Assembly: GCF_009792295.1 (NCBI RefSeq)
Contig: NZ_CP039934.1
Location: forward strand, 640,501 to 704,500
DNA: 64,000 bases
Direction of reading: 5' to 3'
Source of the DNA: Myroides fluvii
GTDB taxonomy: Bacteria > Bacteroidota > Bacteroidia > Flavobacteriales > Flavobacteriaceae
Under the pieces are notes generated by a model. It saw nothing but the letters and a program-made list of their open reading frames with translations. It made no database searches and was not told where the DNA came from. Position 1 is the stretch's first letter; each line of letters opens with the position of its first letter. Below are positions 35,392 through 44,647 of the stretch, piece by piece. A program made the position numbers and the translations under genes.

Positions 35392-38300
35392 TTAATTGGT
35401 TTTATTTTTAGATTCTTTTTCCACTGATATTCCGAAAGATGCATTAAAAGATTTATAGTCAAAATCATACCTATCGTCCTCTGTAAGTTTATCACTTTCA
35501 TTCACTTCATAATCGGAGGGTATGTAATAACCATACAACTTTTTTGTTTTTTTTCGATCAGCATACAATCCATATTCTGCAAAAGCAATCCTATCATCTT
35601 GATTTCCACCTAACAGAATATTATTTCCTTCTTTTGTCAAACCATACAAAAAACCAGTATGTCCATTTCTTCCATTGTCAGACATATACACCACAATACA
35701 CCCATAAATAGGCTCTTCTATTTTTTTATAGCGATTACTTTTATCCCATAAGGGAGCTAATGAAGCGGCTGATGCTACATGAGAATATCCTACGTGTTTA
35801 ACACACCAATTCATAAAGGCTGCACACCATGGTCCATAAGTACCATCTGTTGGTTCTTTCATATTATCACAATATCTCAAATATGTTTTTGCGTTAAGAT
35901 ACATCGGGTTACTATCTTCGGTACTCCCTTTCATTTCTTTGGCTTTTTCAATAGCGATATACATCCAAGGAGCTCTATAGTTATAAAACTTTTCTTTATC
36001 AACGTGATCACAAGCACCTATATATTTACTACAACTTCCCCAACTAAAAACTTCTTGTACTATTTCATCTACTTCCCACACATAGGTTTTGCCATTTTTT
36101 AATAATTTCTCCTCTTTTTCTAACATGAATTTAGGATTATTTCTATAGGCATTCCTTTGTTCTTTGATTTCTGAATCAAGAATAACATAATTTGGATTAC
36201 TTCCATTACCTGCAGTTATAGGTCTAAAAATCATCAAATACAGATCAACTGGTACTTTTAGTTTTGTATAATTCTTCTTCAAAAATTTCTCAACATAATC
36301 CATTTGTTCCACGAATGTCATTTTCGCCAAATCATCTTGTGTTGTACCAATATCTTTTGAACCACTTTTACCAAACTGTATTAACCCAACATTTCCTTGT
36401 GTATTCTTAATACTTGGATCATATGTTTTATTAGTTTCCGTATAAATTATAGTCATTATATAATTAGCCCACTTGATTTTATCCTCTTCTCCCCACAACC
36501 TTCCTGCTACTTCTATCACCTTTTTACGTTCTTCACAGCTTTTTAAATACATTCCAAAATAAAGTTGTTTGCATATACAATCCTTACGATGCGCTGATTC
36601 TGAATTTCCACTTTCCACCTTCACTGGTACCCGCTTTTTATTTCGATTCTGTACCTCATTGTATATCGGATTAACCGCGAGTTTTAGCTGTTGAAAGTAG
36701 TTCTTTACGCCTTTTCTTCCTTCGCTCATCTTGGCGTTGTTGCGTGCTATTCGCGCGTTGTAGGCTGATAGCGTTTGTATCTCCTGATCGATTGCCTTGA
36801 TTTCACGGTCCAATTGTTCGTAAATTTGAATAAAAGGAGCATATTTTTTTCTGAACTCATCACCTCTATCATTCATCCCTTCTATAGCATTTGCCATATA
36901 CTTCTGATTGAGTTCTTGCTTGCGTTTCTTTTCCGCTTTCTTTTTCTTTAGATTTGCAATATACTGGGCTTTATCCTCCTCTTCTAATTCAATAATGCTA
37001 CTGTCATTTTGGCTTTTAACTCCTAAGTTTTCAGGATACATCATCCTAAATTTAAGCTTACTGCTATTGCTATACGTACTCCTTTTTTGAGCGGGTTGTC
37101 CCTTCAAGCGATTAAACTCTTTTTGGTCTTCTTTCTTCCATTTATATAGGATAAAATAAAACAACCGAGGATTTTTCTCATTGCCTTTATCTTGCACATG
37201 GGTAGATGATCCATACGCAGCACTAGAGGTAGGGAGTTGAATATAATTGACAATTTCCGTTTCATGAGCCACTATATTGTAACACTCAATAAATTTGTCG
37301 TCTCCTTTTTTATTCTCATAGAGGTGGATTTCGTAAATCGTCTGATCTATTTCATTTTCAAATCCTTTATAGAGCTGAAGGGCAATAGAAGTCTGATCGG
37401 TATACTGAACAATCGCATCTAAAGCTTTCTTATCCTTATCGACAAATTTCCCAACACCATGTGGTTGTTCAGCCAAAATAGCATAGGTCCCTGAAGCTAT
37501 ACTTTGATTGGGAAATACATGCCCTTTTCGAAACTCACTATGGTATACTTCTTCGTTTTGATTCTCACAAGGCACTTCTACCTCGGAAAGGGTAAAGTAA
37601 AAATTAAAAATTTCTTCTTTTGTTTGTTTACTACCCACTACTTCAACCAATTTTTTCCAAAAATCAGTACCTTCTCCTATCGTTCTATTTAGTACCCCTT
37701 TGCTGTCGAAAGTAACTTCTTGGCTATAAATTAAGTGATGTCGCTCTTTTTCGATGGTTGCTGCTGCCTTACTGTGCTTTAAGATTGTTCCACCGTTTGT
37801 ACGATTGTCCCACCAAATATGGAGCTTCCCTTTTTTATTGGTCCATCCCTCTACCGTTGCAGTGATACCAAAATTCTGTTTATATCCAATCCTCGTTGTT
37901 TTGTGTTTGCCATCGTGAAAAAACCACTGTTTTATACGTCCCTTCCTGCTGTTTAAAACGACCTCAACGGGAGTATCCTGCCCCAACTGAACGCTCAAAA
38001 AATACATCCCTTCGCTGCACAAAGTCAAGTCTAAGGTAGCCGTACTTGCAGTAAAGTAAACAGGAGTAATTCCTATTTTTTTTGTTATCTCTCTGCTTAG
38101 TTTTATTTCGCCTTCGGTTTGATTAGAACCTTTTCCCAAATACGATAGGCTATAAAGTAACAAAGGATCTTTTTTACTTTTATTCGCATGGATATAAACT
38201 AGGGCTTCTTCATTGGAGGCATGGAAATTCAACGCACTCGTATTCGAAGTAGGTGCTACAGCCTCATAAACATAATCTAAAGGCGTACCGATATGAACTA

Positions 38301-40143
38301 CAACACGCTGATTGACAAAGACAGTATAATTTTCGCCTTCTTCTTTTGCCACAGCATGCTGTACTGTTACGCCTTCTATTTTATTGTCGATTACTTCAAT
38401 CTGCTTCTGCACCTTCTCTTGGTCAAAAAATAGGCGACTTCCATAGAGGCATTGTAGGGCATACTTTCCTAACTCTCTAAAAACAAATATTCCTGTCTCT
38501 CCCACTTTTTCCTCTCCATACGTTCTTCCTTGAGGACTTATAATTCTCCATCTTATTTTAGTTGTATCTACTGTATTTCCATTCTTTAAAATTGCCTGAT
38601 AACTAGCTTGGGTTCCACGACGAATACGTCCTTCCACTTGTTTAATATCAATCACTTTGTTTTCTAACACTTCCATTGATTGACGAAACGCAGTCAATTC
38701 CTGTCCGTCTTGTAGTATTTTAATCGTAAACAAACCCGAATTTACACAGGTAAACTTCGCCTCTAATTTATTGGCAGTCTGTGTGTAGCGTTTACTGTTC
38801 ACCATTGATTCGATAGAAGAATCGCGATAACTATACAGTATAGATTCCTGCCCCGTTATTGATACGGATGCTATTGTTATAGTCAGACTTCTCAACGTTG
38901 TTGAGGATAAAGGAAGGTTGCTAATCACGGTAATTGTTACCTCATTTCCAATAAAAATCTCCTGATTGATTCCCTTTACACTAAGGGCAGTGATACTCGC
39001 TTGATCTACTACTTCGATATAAAAATACTGGTCTTTATAGTAAGCCCATTCCTTACCTGCTTCTTTCTCACGGGAACTTGCATCTATAATATAGCGTCCA
39101 CTTTTGGCAAAGGCGAAACCAAACGGATTAGTGACTCGTTTAAAGGCTTTATACACGACTTTATTTTGGTCAGCTAGCTGTAATTTATAGGTTTTTGACG
39201 AAGAACTTTTCGCCCCTGTAAATACATCTTCTGAAAGAATTTCTGTAATTCCCCAACTGATATTATTTCCTCTTCTTTTGTGTTTATCCGCTGTATTGAC
39301 GGTTACTGTTGCTCTAAAATCGACAAACTGACCTTTCAACACATAGAAAGCGCGGGTATTACCTTCGCTTTGAGGGGTTAGGATAATATCCTCACTTGCT
39401 ATATATTCTAGTTTAGACACATCACTAACATATTCTTCTGGATATTTTTGTTCTTCTGATGGGAGTTCTTCATAACTCAGCATGGCATTGATCGCACTCA
39501 TATCAACAAAAGCATCCTCTACTTCTTGTACGTCCTCACCGTCTATATCTACAGTTTGACCATGGGTCATAATTGTCAATGTCCCTCCTATGGCACAGCT
39601 CAATGTTCCTAATTCCGTGAGAATATCCTTGCCTCCTACTTCTGGAAATTTGGCATTATTGGGCACTTTCCACTTCCCTTTGGGGGCATAGGTACAAGTT
39701 TTATCATTGCCCTTTTTATGACTACATGTGATAAAGGGTGAAACTCCTTCCTTAAACATCACATCTTCAACCGTAGCAATAGGTTTATCTGTTCCTTGAT
39801 CATTGATGTAGTATTTCTTATGGGTAGTAACCTCTAAAGTTCCCTTAGCCGAAGGATTCCCATCACAGTTACAAGTAGCTCCTTTACAAACCACATATTG
39901 TGCTGATATCGTTTCATTAGCGGTATCATTTTCTTGTTTTTCTTCTTGAGTTTGCTCTACACTTGACACAACAGCATCACAGTTATCCTGATCCATTTGA
40001 GTTGCATCATTTAGTTCTTCTACCGAGATGATGAGACTTTCTCTTGCTTGTGTAGCAGTAGATTCTCCTGAGCCTACTGCTTCCTGCTTGTTAGGAGGAT
40101 CTTGTTCAATTGGTCCGGCTGTTATTTGATTGTCCTTTTTCAT
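35392..40143 (-). CDS. T6SS effector: PAAR-like (DUF4280) head with muramidase-like and NlpC/P60-CHAP-type domains
   Basis: The 1583-residue protein starts with an acidic linker, then a Cys-rich PAAR-like DUF4280 domain (about residues 82-200, V-C-K-G-A-T-C-N-C-D to M-T-H-G-Q-T), which should sit on the VgrG tip. A long beta-rich middle (200-1080) resembles repeated Ig-like carriers. A charged coiled-coil linker (about 1080-1150) follows. The end has a lysozyme/transglycosylase-like region with Glu1236 (Y-T-E-T-N, then G-N-V-G-L-I-Q-F-G) and a Cys-His hydrolase (P-W-C-A-A-F with Cys1440, G-H-T-G-F with His1495). It could cut both glycan and peptide bonds of the wall. Confidence 0.85.
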   Translation of the reverse strand: MKKDNQITAGPIEQDPPNKQEAVGSGESTATQARESLIISVEELNDATQMDQDNCDAVVSSVEQTQEEKQENDTANETISAQYVVCKGATCNCDGNPSAKGTLEVTTHKKYYINDQGTDKPIATVEDVMFKEGVSPFITCSHKKGNDKTCTYAPKGKWKVPNNAKFPEVGGKDILTELGTLSCAIGGTLTIMTHGQTVDIDGEDVQEVEDAFVDMSAINAMLSYEELPSEEQKYPEEYVSDVSKLEYIASEDIILTPQSEGNTRAFYVLKGQFVDFRATVTVNTADKHKRRGNNISWGITEILSEDVFTGAKSSSSKTYKLQLADQNKVVYKAFKRVTNPFGFAFAKSGRYIIDASSREKEAGKEWAYYKDQYFYIEVVDQASITALSVKGINQEIFIGNEVTITVISNLPLSSTTLRSLTITIASVSITGQESILYSYRDSSIESMVNSKRYTQTANKLEAKFTCVNSGLFTIKILQDGQELTAFRQSMEVLENKVIDIKQVEGRIRRGTQASYQAILKNGNTVDTTKIRWRIISPQGRTYGEEKVGETGIFVFRELGKYALQCLYGSRLFFDQEKVQKQIEVIDNKIEGVTVQHAVAKEEGENYTVFVNQRVVVHIGTPLDYVYEAVAPTSNTSALNFHASNEEALVYIHANKSKKDPLLLYSLSYLGKGSNQTEGEIKLSREITKKIGITPVYFTASTATLDLTLCSEGMYFLSVQLGQDTPVEVVLNSRKGRIKQWFFHDGKHKTTRIGYKQNFGITATVEGWTNKKGKLHIWWDNRTNGGTILKHSKAAATIEKERHHLIYSQEVTFDSKGVLNRTIGEGTDFWKKLVEVVGSKQTKEEIFNFYFTLSEVEVPCENQNEEVYHSEFRKGHVFPNQSIASGTYAILAEQPHGVGKFVDKDKKALDAIVQYTDQTSIALQLYKGFENEIDQTIYEIHLYENKKGDDKFIECYNIVAHETEIVNYIQLPTSSAAYGSSTHVQDKGNEKNPRLFYFILYKWKKEDQKEFNRLKGQPAQKRSTYSNSSKLKFRMMYPENLGVKSQNDSSIIELEEEDKAQYIANLKKKKAEKKRKQELNQKYMANAIEGMNDRGDEFRKKYAPFIQIYEQLDREIKAIDQEIQTLSAYNARIARNNAKMSEGRKGVKNYFQQLKLAVNPIYNEVQNRNKKRVPVKVESGNSESAHRKDCICKQLYFGMYLKSCEERKKVIEVAGRLWGEEDKIKWANYIMTIIYTETNKTYDPSIKNTQGNVGLIQFGKSGSKDIGTTQDDLAKMTFVEQMDYVEKFLKKNYTKLKVPVDLYLMIFRPITAGNGSNPNYVILDSEIKEQRNAYRNNPKFMLEKEEKLLKNGKTYVWEVDEIVQEVFSWGSCSKYIGACDHVDKEKFYNYRAPWMYIAIEKAKEMKGSTEDSNPMYLNAKTYLRYCDNMKEPTDGTYGPWCAAFMNWCVKHVGYSHVASAASLAPLWDKSNRYKKIEEPIYGCIVVYMSDNGRNGHTGFLYGLTKEGNNILLGGNQDDRIAFAEYGLYADRKKTKKLYGYYIPSDYEVNESDKLTEDDRYDFDYKSFNASFGISVEKESKNKTN

Positions 40144-40179
40144 AGTCCTTTTTTTTCGTCTAGCTATAGCTAGCCTACT

Positions 40180-40956
40180 TTATTTTTTTGTTATCGTAAA
40201 AGCGGTAGTGCGTATCACATTTTCTCCTTGCTTATAACGCTCGTTTCGAACAAGGCTGACAAGTTCCCGATCGCTATTATACTCACTGTTACAGTGCTCT
40301 TCGCCATTCAACTCTTCCTCTACATTTAGCTTCCACTTCTGTTTTAATTGTTCTAATTCAGCTGCAGTTTTCTTTACACTTTCTTGTATTGTTCTCCCAT
40401 TTTTTGTTTGTTCTATCTGATAGCTAGAATGGAGACTCCCTACTTTTGTGTAGGCCCCAGTAGCATCGTTTTTGACATACTCTCCTAGATTGTGCTTGAT
40501 CCAGTGATAAAAAAACGGGTCCTGTTCAATTTTCCTTATCAATTGCGGTTCGCTTTTAACCAGTTGATCTAATTGGGCGATTAATCCCTGAATACGCGTA
40601 CCTTCATATCGCTGCGCCAGTTTAAATTGTAATGTGGTTGTCCAATAGTCCTGAATCTCTTTTAAATTGACAATCTTCTTTATTTCTCCATCGTTGTTTA
40701 TCAAAAGATGTAACTCCTTCCAAAGGGAACTCGTCAACTGTAACACTTCCATATAAGGATTATCGACTACTGGAAATACAATTTGAGGTGTTCGCTTAAT
40801 GATATAATGAGTATTGAGCCAACCGTCTACTTTTTTAATTTCCGTAGCATAGCGAATTTCTTGTTGTTTATCACCGTTGACAATCTTAATCACAACATCA
40901 TACTCTACTCGTGTATTTAAAAACGAAAAACTCAGGTACTTCTTCTTCCCTTCCAT
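40180..40956 (-). CDS. Hypothetical protein between vgrG and effector (possible adaptor/chaperone)
   Basis: The 258-residue soluble protein has no signal peptide and no motif I know. It has a beta-rich N-terminal half (Y-L-S-F-S-F-L-N-T-R-V-E-Y-D-V-V-I-K) and a helical charged C-terminal half (L-E-Q-L-K-Q-K-W-K-L-N-V-E-E-E-L). It starts 5 bases after vgrG and ends 36 bases before the effector. Genes in this place often encode loading adaptors for T6SS cargo, so that role is inferred from order only. Confidence 0.65.
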   Translation of the reverse strand: MEGKKKYLSFSFLNTRVEYDVVIKIVNGDKQQEIRYATEIKKVDGWLNTHYIIKRTPQIVFPVVDNPYMEVLQLTSSLWKELHLLINNDGEIKKIVNLKEIQDYWTTTLQFKLAQRYEGTRIQGLIAQLDQLVKSEPQLIRKIEQDPFFYHWIKHNLGEYVKNDATGAYTKVGSLHSSYQIEQTKNGRTIQESVKKTAAELEQLKQKWKLNVEEELNGEEHCNSEYNSDRELVSLVRNERYKQGENVIRTTAFTITKK

Positions 40957-40961
40957 AAGCC

Positions 40962-42899
40962 TTAAAACATTTTTACTTTTTTAGTACTGAGCATTTCTAC
41001 TTCACAACTCGAAGACAACTGCAGATTATCTCTTGTTGCTTCTATACGGCCTACCTGACTTGTAACAAAGTACTCTTTGGTTTTTATATTGGTCTGAGTG
41101 CTAATCTGAGTATAATTATTTTTGGCTGTTAGGCTAAACGTTTCTCCTGCCATCTGATCGATATTTTGTTCTGCTTGTATGCGAATATTCCCACCGGCAT
41201 GAGCTACAATATTTTCACTGGCTTGAAGTTGGATGTTTCTCGCTGTAAGCAGGATATTTTCTGGTGCGGATACGGTGATACTTTTTCCAGTTGTATCCAA
41301 TACAATGTAGTTTCCACTAGCATCAAAGATCTCGATGGATTTCTCTTCTGTAAACTTAAGGGTATGACCACTGCGGGTTTGGATACTCTTAATTTGGTTG
41401 TTTACACCTCCTCCAGCTGCGTTTTCTCCGTAAAATAAACTCCCCATCACAAACGGACGATCGGGGTGATTACCCACAAAACTCACCATTACTTGATCGC
41501 CTTTTTCGGGTATAAAAACCATACCGCGATTCTTTTTTACTTGATCACTACTTCCTGCATCTCCACTCATTACCCGAATGAAGTCGGTGTATTGACTCGT
41601 GTCTTGCCAGCCAAACTGTACCTGTACGCGTCCTTTCCCCTCGGGATCTTCATTGCTGACTACCGTACCGATATGTTGTTCTACCATAGGAGATTTAAAA
41701 ACAGAAGGAGGTATATACCCCGTTTGCGCATCAACTGCTTTAAACTCGCCTTTATATTGACCTAAAGCATCAACCCTGTGTTCTATATCCGTAATAATTA
41801 CAGTTGTAAAATGACTACTCCCTTTTTTATTGGGTTGTAGCATATTCAACTCAACCACACAACCGGGGTATAAGAAGGGAATCGTCGTAACTCCTGTAAT
41901 GACAAACACTTGAATCCCTTCACCGCCAATTACACCGCGTTGAGCGTATAAAACATCTTGATCGCTAGGGGACTTTAGCGGGACTTGCTGTAGAGAAGGC
42001 GCTTTGAAAATTTCTTTGGATCGCGCATAAGAAGCCTGGGCCAAGGTGCCTTTTACCCCTAAATCTGTTGCACTAGCTGCCCGTAAATGTTCATGGTTAA
42101 AACTGTTATACCCATAGAGATTGCGATTGACATGACGCCCTTGCATGCGTATTTCTACCTGACTAACATCGCGTCCATATACCAATGAAATGGGTTTTTC
42201 TCCATGGGGTAATTCTCCAAAATGAAGAACCTCCCCATCATAAAAAAATTGTTCCCCATGCATAGCCGCTAAACGCGCTAAATAATTATAGGCGGTTTCA
42301 TTGTACTGACAACTGTAGGAAACAGTCATTGCACGAGACAATTTTATGCTAGACTGAAACAGGTGATTCTGATGATAGCCCTGGTCGAGAATCTTATGGA
42401 CAATATAATCCAACGGGTCAGGAGCACTTCCTCCAAAACTCTGAATATGAAGGGCCTGATCCAAAAGAATGGTCGGGCTATTGCCTTTTAAAACCAAATA
42501 CCCCTCACTACCATGCCCTTGTTCAAAGCTTACTTGAGTAATAACCCCTGAAAAAAAACGCTCCGGTTTATCTAGTAGATTCTTATAGCGCATAGAAACC
42601 AAGAGGCGTTTACCCAATAGTTTTTGAGCTTCTTCCATGCGGTAGGTCTCTTTAACTCCTAAGCAATCGTGACTAAACGATACTGCAAATGCATGATGCA
42701 TTTGAGTACTTTGTTTGAGCTCAAAACTCTTATAGTGAATCAACTCTTTCCCCTCGGCCATAAACTTGACATCTACTAATTGATTCACCCCAGGTATATA
42801 GTGTTTGGCAATGGCTACGGCATTACTCTGTTGGTTTGCAGCAGAAAAAAAAGGAGTTCTGTCTGTTGCCCCGGTATAAGTTGAAAATATATCCTTCAT
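40962..42899 (-). CDS. vgrG: Type VI secretion system spike protein VgrG
   Basis: The 645-residue protein has the gp27-like N-terminal part (T-G-V-I-T-Q-V-S style barrel, P-T-I-L-L-D-Q-A), the gp5 OB-fold (G-T-V-V-S-N-E-D-P-E-G-K-G-R-V-Q-V-Q-F near residue 395) and a C-terminal repeated beta-helix spike (A-P-E-N-I-L-L-T-A-R-N-I-Q-L-Q-A-S-E). It is the puncturing tip of the secretion tube and heads the operon vgrG-adaptor-effector-immunity. No other T6SS structural gene is in the window, so this is a vgrG island. Confidence 0.95.
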   Translation of the reverse strand: MKDIFSTYTGATDRTPFFSAANQQSNAVAIAKHYIPGVNQLVDVKFMAEGKELIHYKSFELKQSTQMHHAFAVSFSHDCLGVKETYRMEEAQKLLGKRLLVSMRYKNLLDKPERFFSGVITQVSFEQGHGSEGYLVLKGNSPTILLDQALHIQSFGGSAPDPLDYIVHKILDQGYHQNHLFQSSIKLSRAMTVSYSCQYNETAYNYLARLAAMHGEQFFYDGEVLHFGELPHGEKPISLVYGRDVSQVEIRMQGRHVNRNLYGYNSFNHEHLRAASATDLGVKGTLAQASYARSKEIFKAPSLQQVPLKSPSDQDVLYAQRGVIGGEGIQVFVITGVTTIPFLYPGCVVELNMLQPNKKGSSHFTTVIITDIEHRVDALGQYKGEFKAVDAQTGYIPPSVFKSPMVEQHIGTVVSNEDPEGKGRVQVQFGWQDTSQYTDFIRVMSGDAGSSDQVKKNRGMVFIPEKGDQVMVSFVGNHPDRPFVMGSLFYGENAAGGGVNNQIKSIQTRSGHTLKFTEEKSIEIFDASGNYIVLDTTGKSITVSAPENILLTARNIQLQASENIVAHAGGNIRIQAEQNIDQMAGETFSLTAKNNYTQISTQTNIKTKEYFVTSQVGRIEATRDNLQLSSSCEVEMLSTKKVKMF

Positions 42900-43397
42900 T
42901 GGCTATTGTGTATTGAATGATTAATAAAAACAAGAATGAAACAACGCGGATACACCTCACACAGCTTAACCTTTGACCTACCCGCTGATTCTATACAAAG
43001 AGTGGTGGCACTGTTTGCTTTTGATAAAAGTTCCAACCACCTGATTCTGAATTTCAATTTTATTGATTAATAAAAATGCACGGTTAAAAAATAGTATACC
43101 AGAGAACACACGTTGCCTTTTGTTAAAGGAACAACAAGCACAAGCCAGGTACAACGATTTTGGTTGCCCCTGCTTATTTTAGCCTCAAACCTAGAATTAT
43201 AAGCCTTATGAAAATGATCTGCTAACGACTACCAGCAAGAATTAAACCGAACCTATAACCCCAAATACCTTATATGTGATTTGAGCATGTAATTACAATC
43301 CTTTCTTCGTTTTTTGATGGAAATATTTTTAGGCTATGCCTCTAACCCAATAAGGTTAAAGCTAAAGTCTTTCATCTAATTCGATTAGATAAAGAAA
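42900..43397. other. Spacer upstream of vgrG, no supported gene
   Basis: Only short broken frames are seen. No promoter of the TAnnTTTG type stands out before vgrG. The bases near 42.94-43.07 kb read partly open (M-K-Q-R-G-Y-T-S-H-S-L) but stop quickly and lack a motif. Confidence 0.4.
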
Positions 43398-43428
43398 AAA
43401 GCGCAAGGAATAGAATCCCTTGCGCTTT
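43398..43428. terminator. Strong hairpin before the decayed transporter
   Basis: AAAGCGCAAGG pairs with CCTTGCGCTTT around nine bases; it lies 34 bases past the old stop codon of the minus-strand transporter relic and was probably its terminator. Confidence 0.8.
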
Positions 43429-43461
43429 GCGTTCTTATCTACTATAATAGGAATTTCCTAT

Positions 43462-43785
43462 TTACTTTAAATACTCAAAAAAATCAGTGAATTCTTGTAA
43501 GAATAATACCCATAGGATAATAACAATCGTTCCCACAAAAGCACCGAACATTCCCCCTAATCTAAAATCCTTTTGTTTGAGCATTCCCGTACCGAATACA
43601 ATGGCATTAGGAGGTGTTGATACAGGTAAAAATAACCCACAAGACGCACAAAGCTATTGGTCATTTCCAACGCTTAATTCACAAAAGAAACATCTAGTCC
43701 TTTCACTTTGGATGCATATTTTTTTACAATAGCCCATCAGAATCCCGCTAATAAAATAACGGCGAGTATTCCATGTCCTGTAATA
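43462..43785 (-). pseudogene. Relic of a DASS/SLC13-type anion:sodium symporter
   Basis: Minus-strand pieces read L-A-V-I-L-L-A-G-F, stop, W-A-I-V-K-K-Y-A-S-K-V-K-G-L-D-V-S-F, stop, then C-G-L-F-L-P-V-S-T-P-P-N-A-I-V-F-G-T-G and a final hydrophobic segment to TAA at 43462. P-V-[SA]-T-P-P-N-A-I-V-F is the C-terminal hallmark of DASS carriers. In-frame stops and a missing middle show it is dead. Confidence 0.75.
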
Positions 43786-43950
43786 ATTATACATGGAACA
43801 ATTGATCCTATTTTCCCCCAAGCACATGGTTTGGATTTACACACCGCTATTCCTCAATCGAAATTGGTATTAATCGAACAGATGGGACACGATTTACATC
43901 CTGCTAGATACTCAATACTATTAGATGCATTTATCCAAAATCAGGGGTAA
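43757..43950 (+). pseudogene. C-terminal relic of an alpha/beta hydrolase
   Basis: The plus strand encodes P-C-P-V-I-I-I-H-G-T-I-D-P-I-F-P, then L-V-L-I-E-Q-M-G-H-D-L-H-P and ends at TAA 43948-43950. These are the acid (Asp) and His parts of an alpha/beta hydrolase; nucleophile and core are missing. It is fused end-to-end with the transporter relic near 43.77 kb, marking an old deletion. Confidence 0.7.
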
Positions 43951-43999
43951 ATAACCGTCTTATTTCTTTTACCTTTACCTCAAACAAAAAATAACTGTT

Positions 44000-44647
44000 A
44001 TGAATCTAACGGAAGAACAGCGTATCGCAATCAAAGAGGCTAATATTGCGCGTATTGCAAAAAAGAATTACCGCTATATTGATTGGTTGCCCATTTTAGA
44101 AAATCCGAATATGCGCAGTCAAGAAGCGTTGATTGGACGTATGTCTGTGATGAATGCGTTGATTAACATCTCTTTTGAAGCTCCTGTAGACGTGGTTCAA
44201 CAATGGATTGAAGACCAAAACTTAACTGCACACTTATCCACTTGGGAAAAAGAAGTTTTAACCAAAACACAAGCGGATTTGGATCAATATGAAATCAATA
44301 CCCTACGTTGGTATTTGGAAGGATTATGGGCCTTGATGTGGGCAGCGAAAATGATTCCTCATTTAGATGAAACCGAATGGAACGACGAGTCGATGGCTAC
44401 GATGTTACCGAATCTGGAAGAAGGAGAAGACAACAGCCGATTGAATCAAATTACAATTAGTCGAACAGTTGAAGATATTTATACCCAACTTGATTATTAC
44501 TACCGCTTGCATTGGTATTGCGTGGATGAACGCCTCCAAGGTAAAGAAGCAGTTATTAATGAAGGGATTGTGTACGAACGCCGTCGTGCTTTCGAGTGGT
44601 TAATTAATCAAGAAACCGATTGGGATGCAATTGAAATGGGGACTTAA
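44000..44647 (+). CDS. DUF4272 domain-containing protein
   Basis: The 215-residue cytoplasmic protein matches the DUF4272 pattern: R-S-Q-E-A-L-I-G-R-M-S-V-M-N-A-L, then L-E-G-L-W-A-L-M-W-A-A, the Y-Y-R-L-H-W-Y-C-V-D-E-R segment and the end E-R-R-R-A-F-E-W-L-I-N then D-W-D-A-I-E-M-G-T. The family has no proven role. It stands alone between decayed genes and a repeat block. Confidence 0.8.
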   Translation: MNLTEEQRIAIKEANIARIAKKNYRYIDWLPILENPNMRSQEALIGRMSVMNALINISFEAPVDVVQQWIEDQNLTAHLSTWEKEVLTKTQADLDQYEINTLRWYLEGLWALMWAAKMIPHLDETEWNDESMATMLPNLEEGEDNSRLNQITISRTVEDIYTQLDYYYRLHWYCVDERLQGKEAVINEGIVYERRRAFEWLINQETDWDAIEMGT

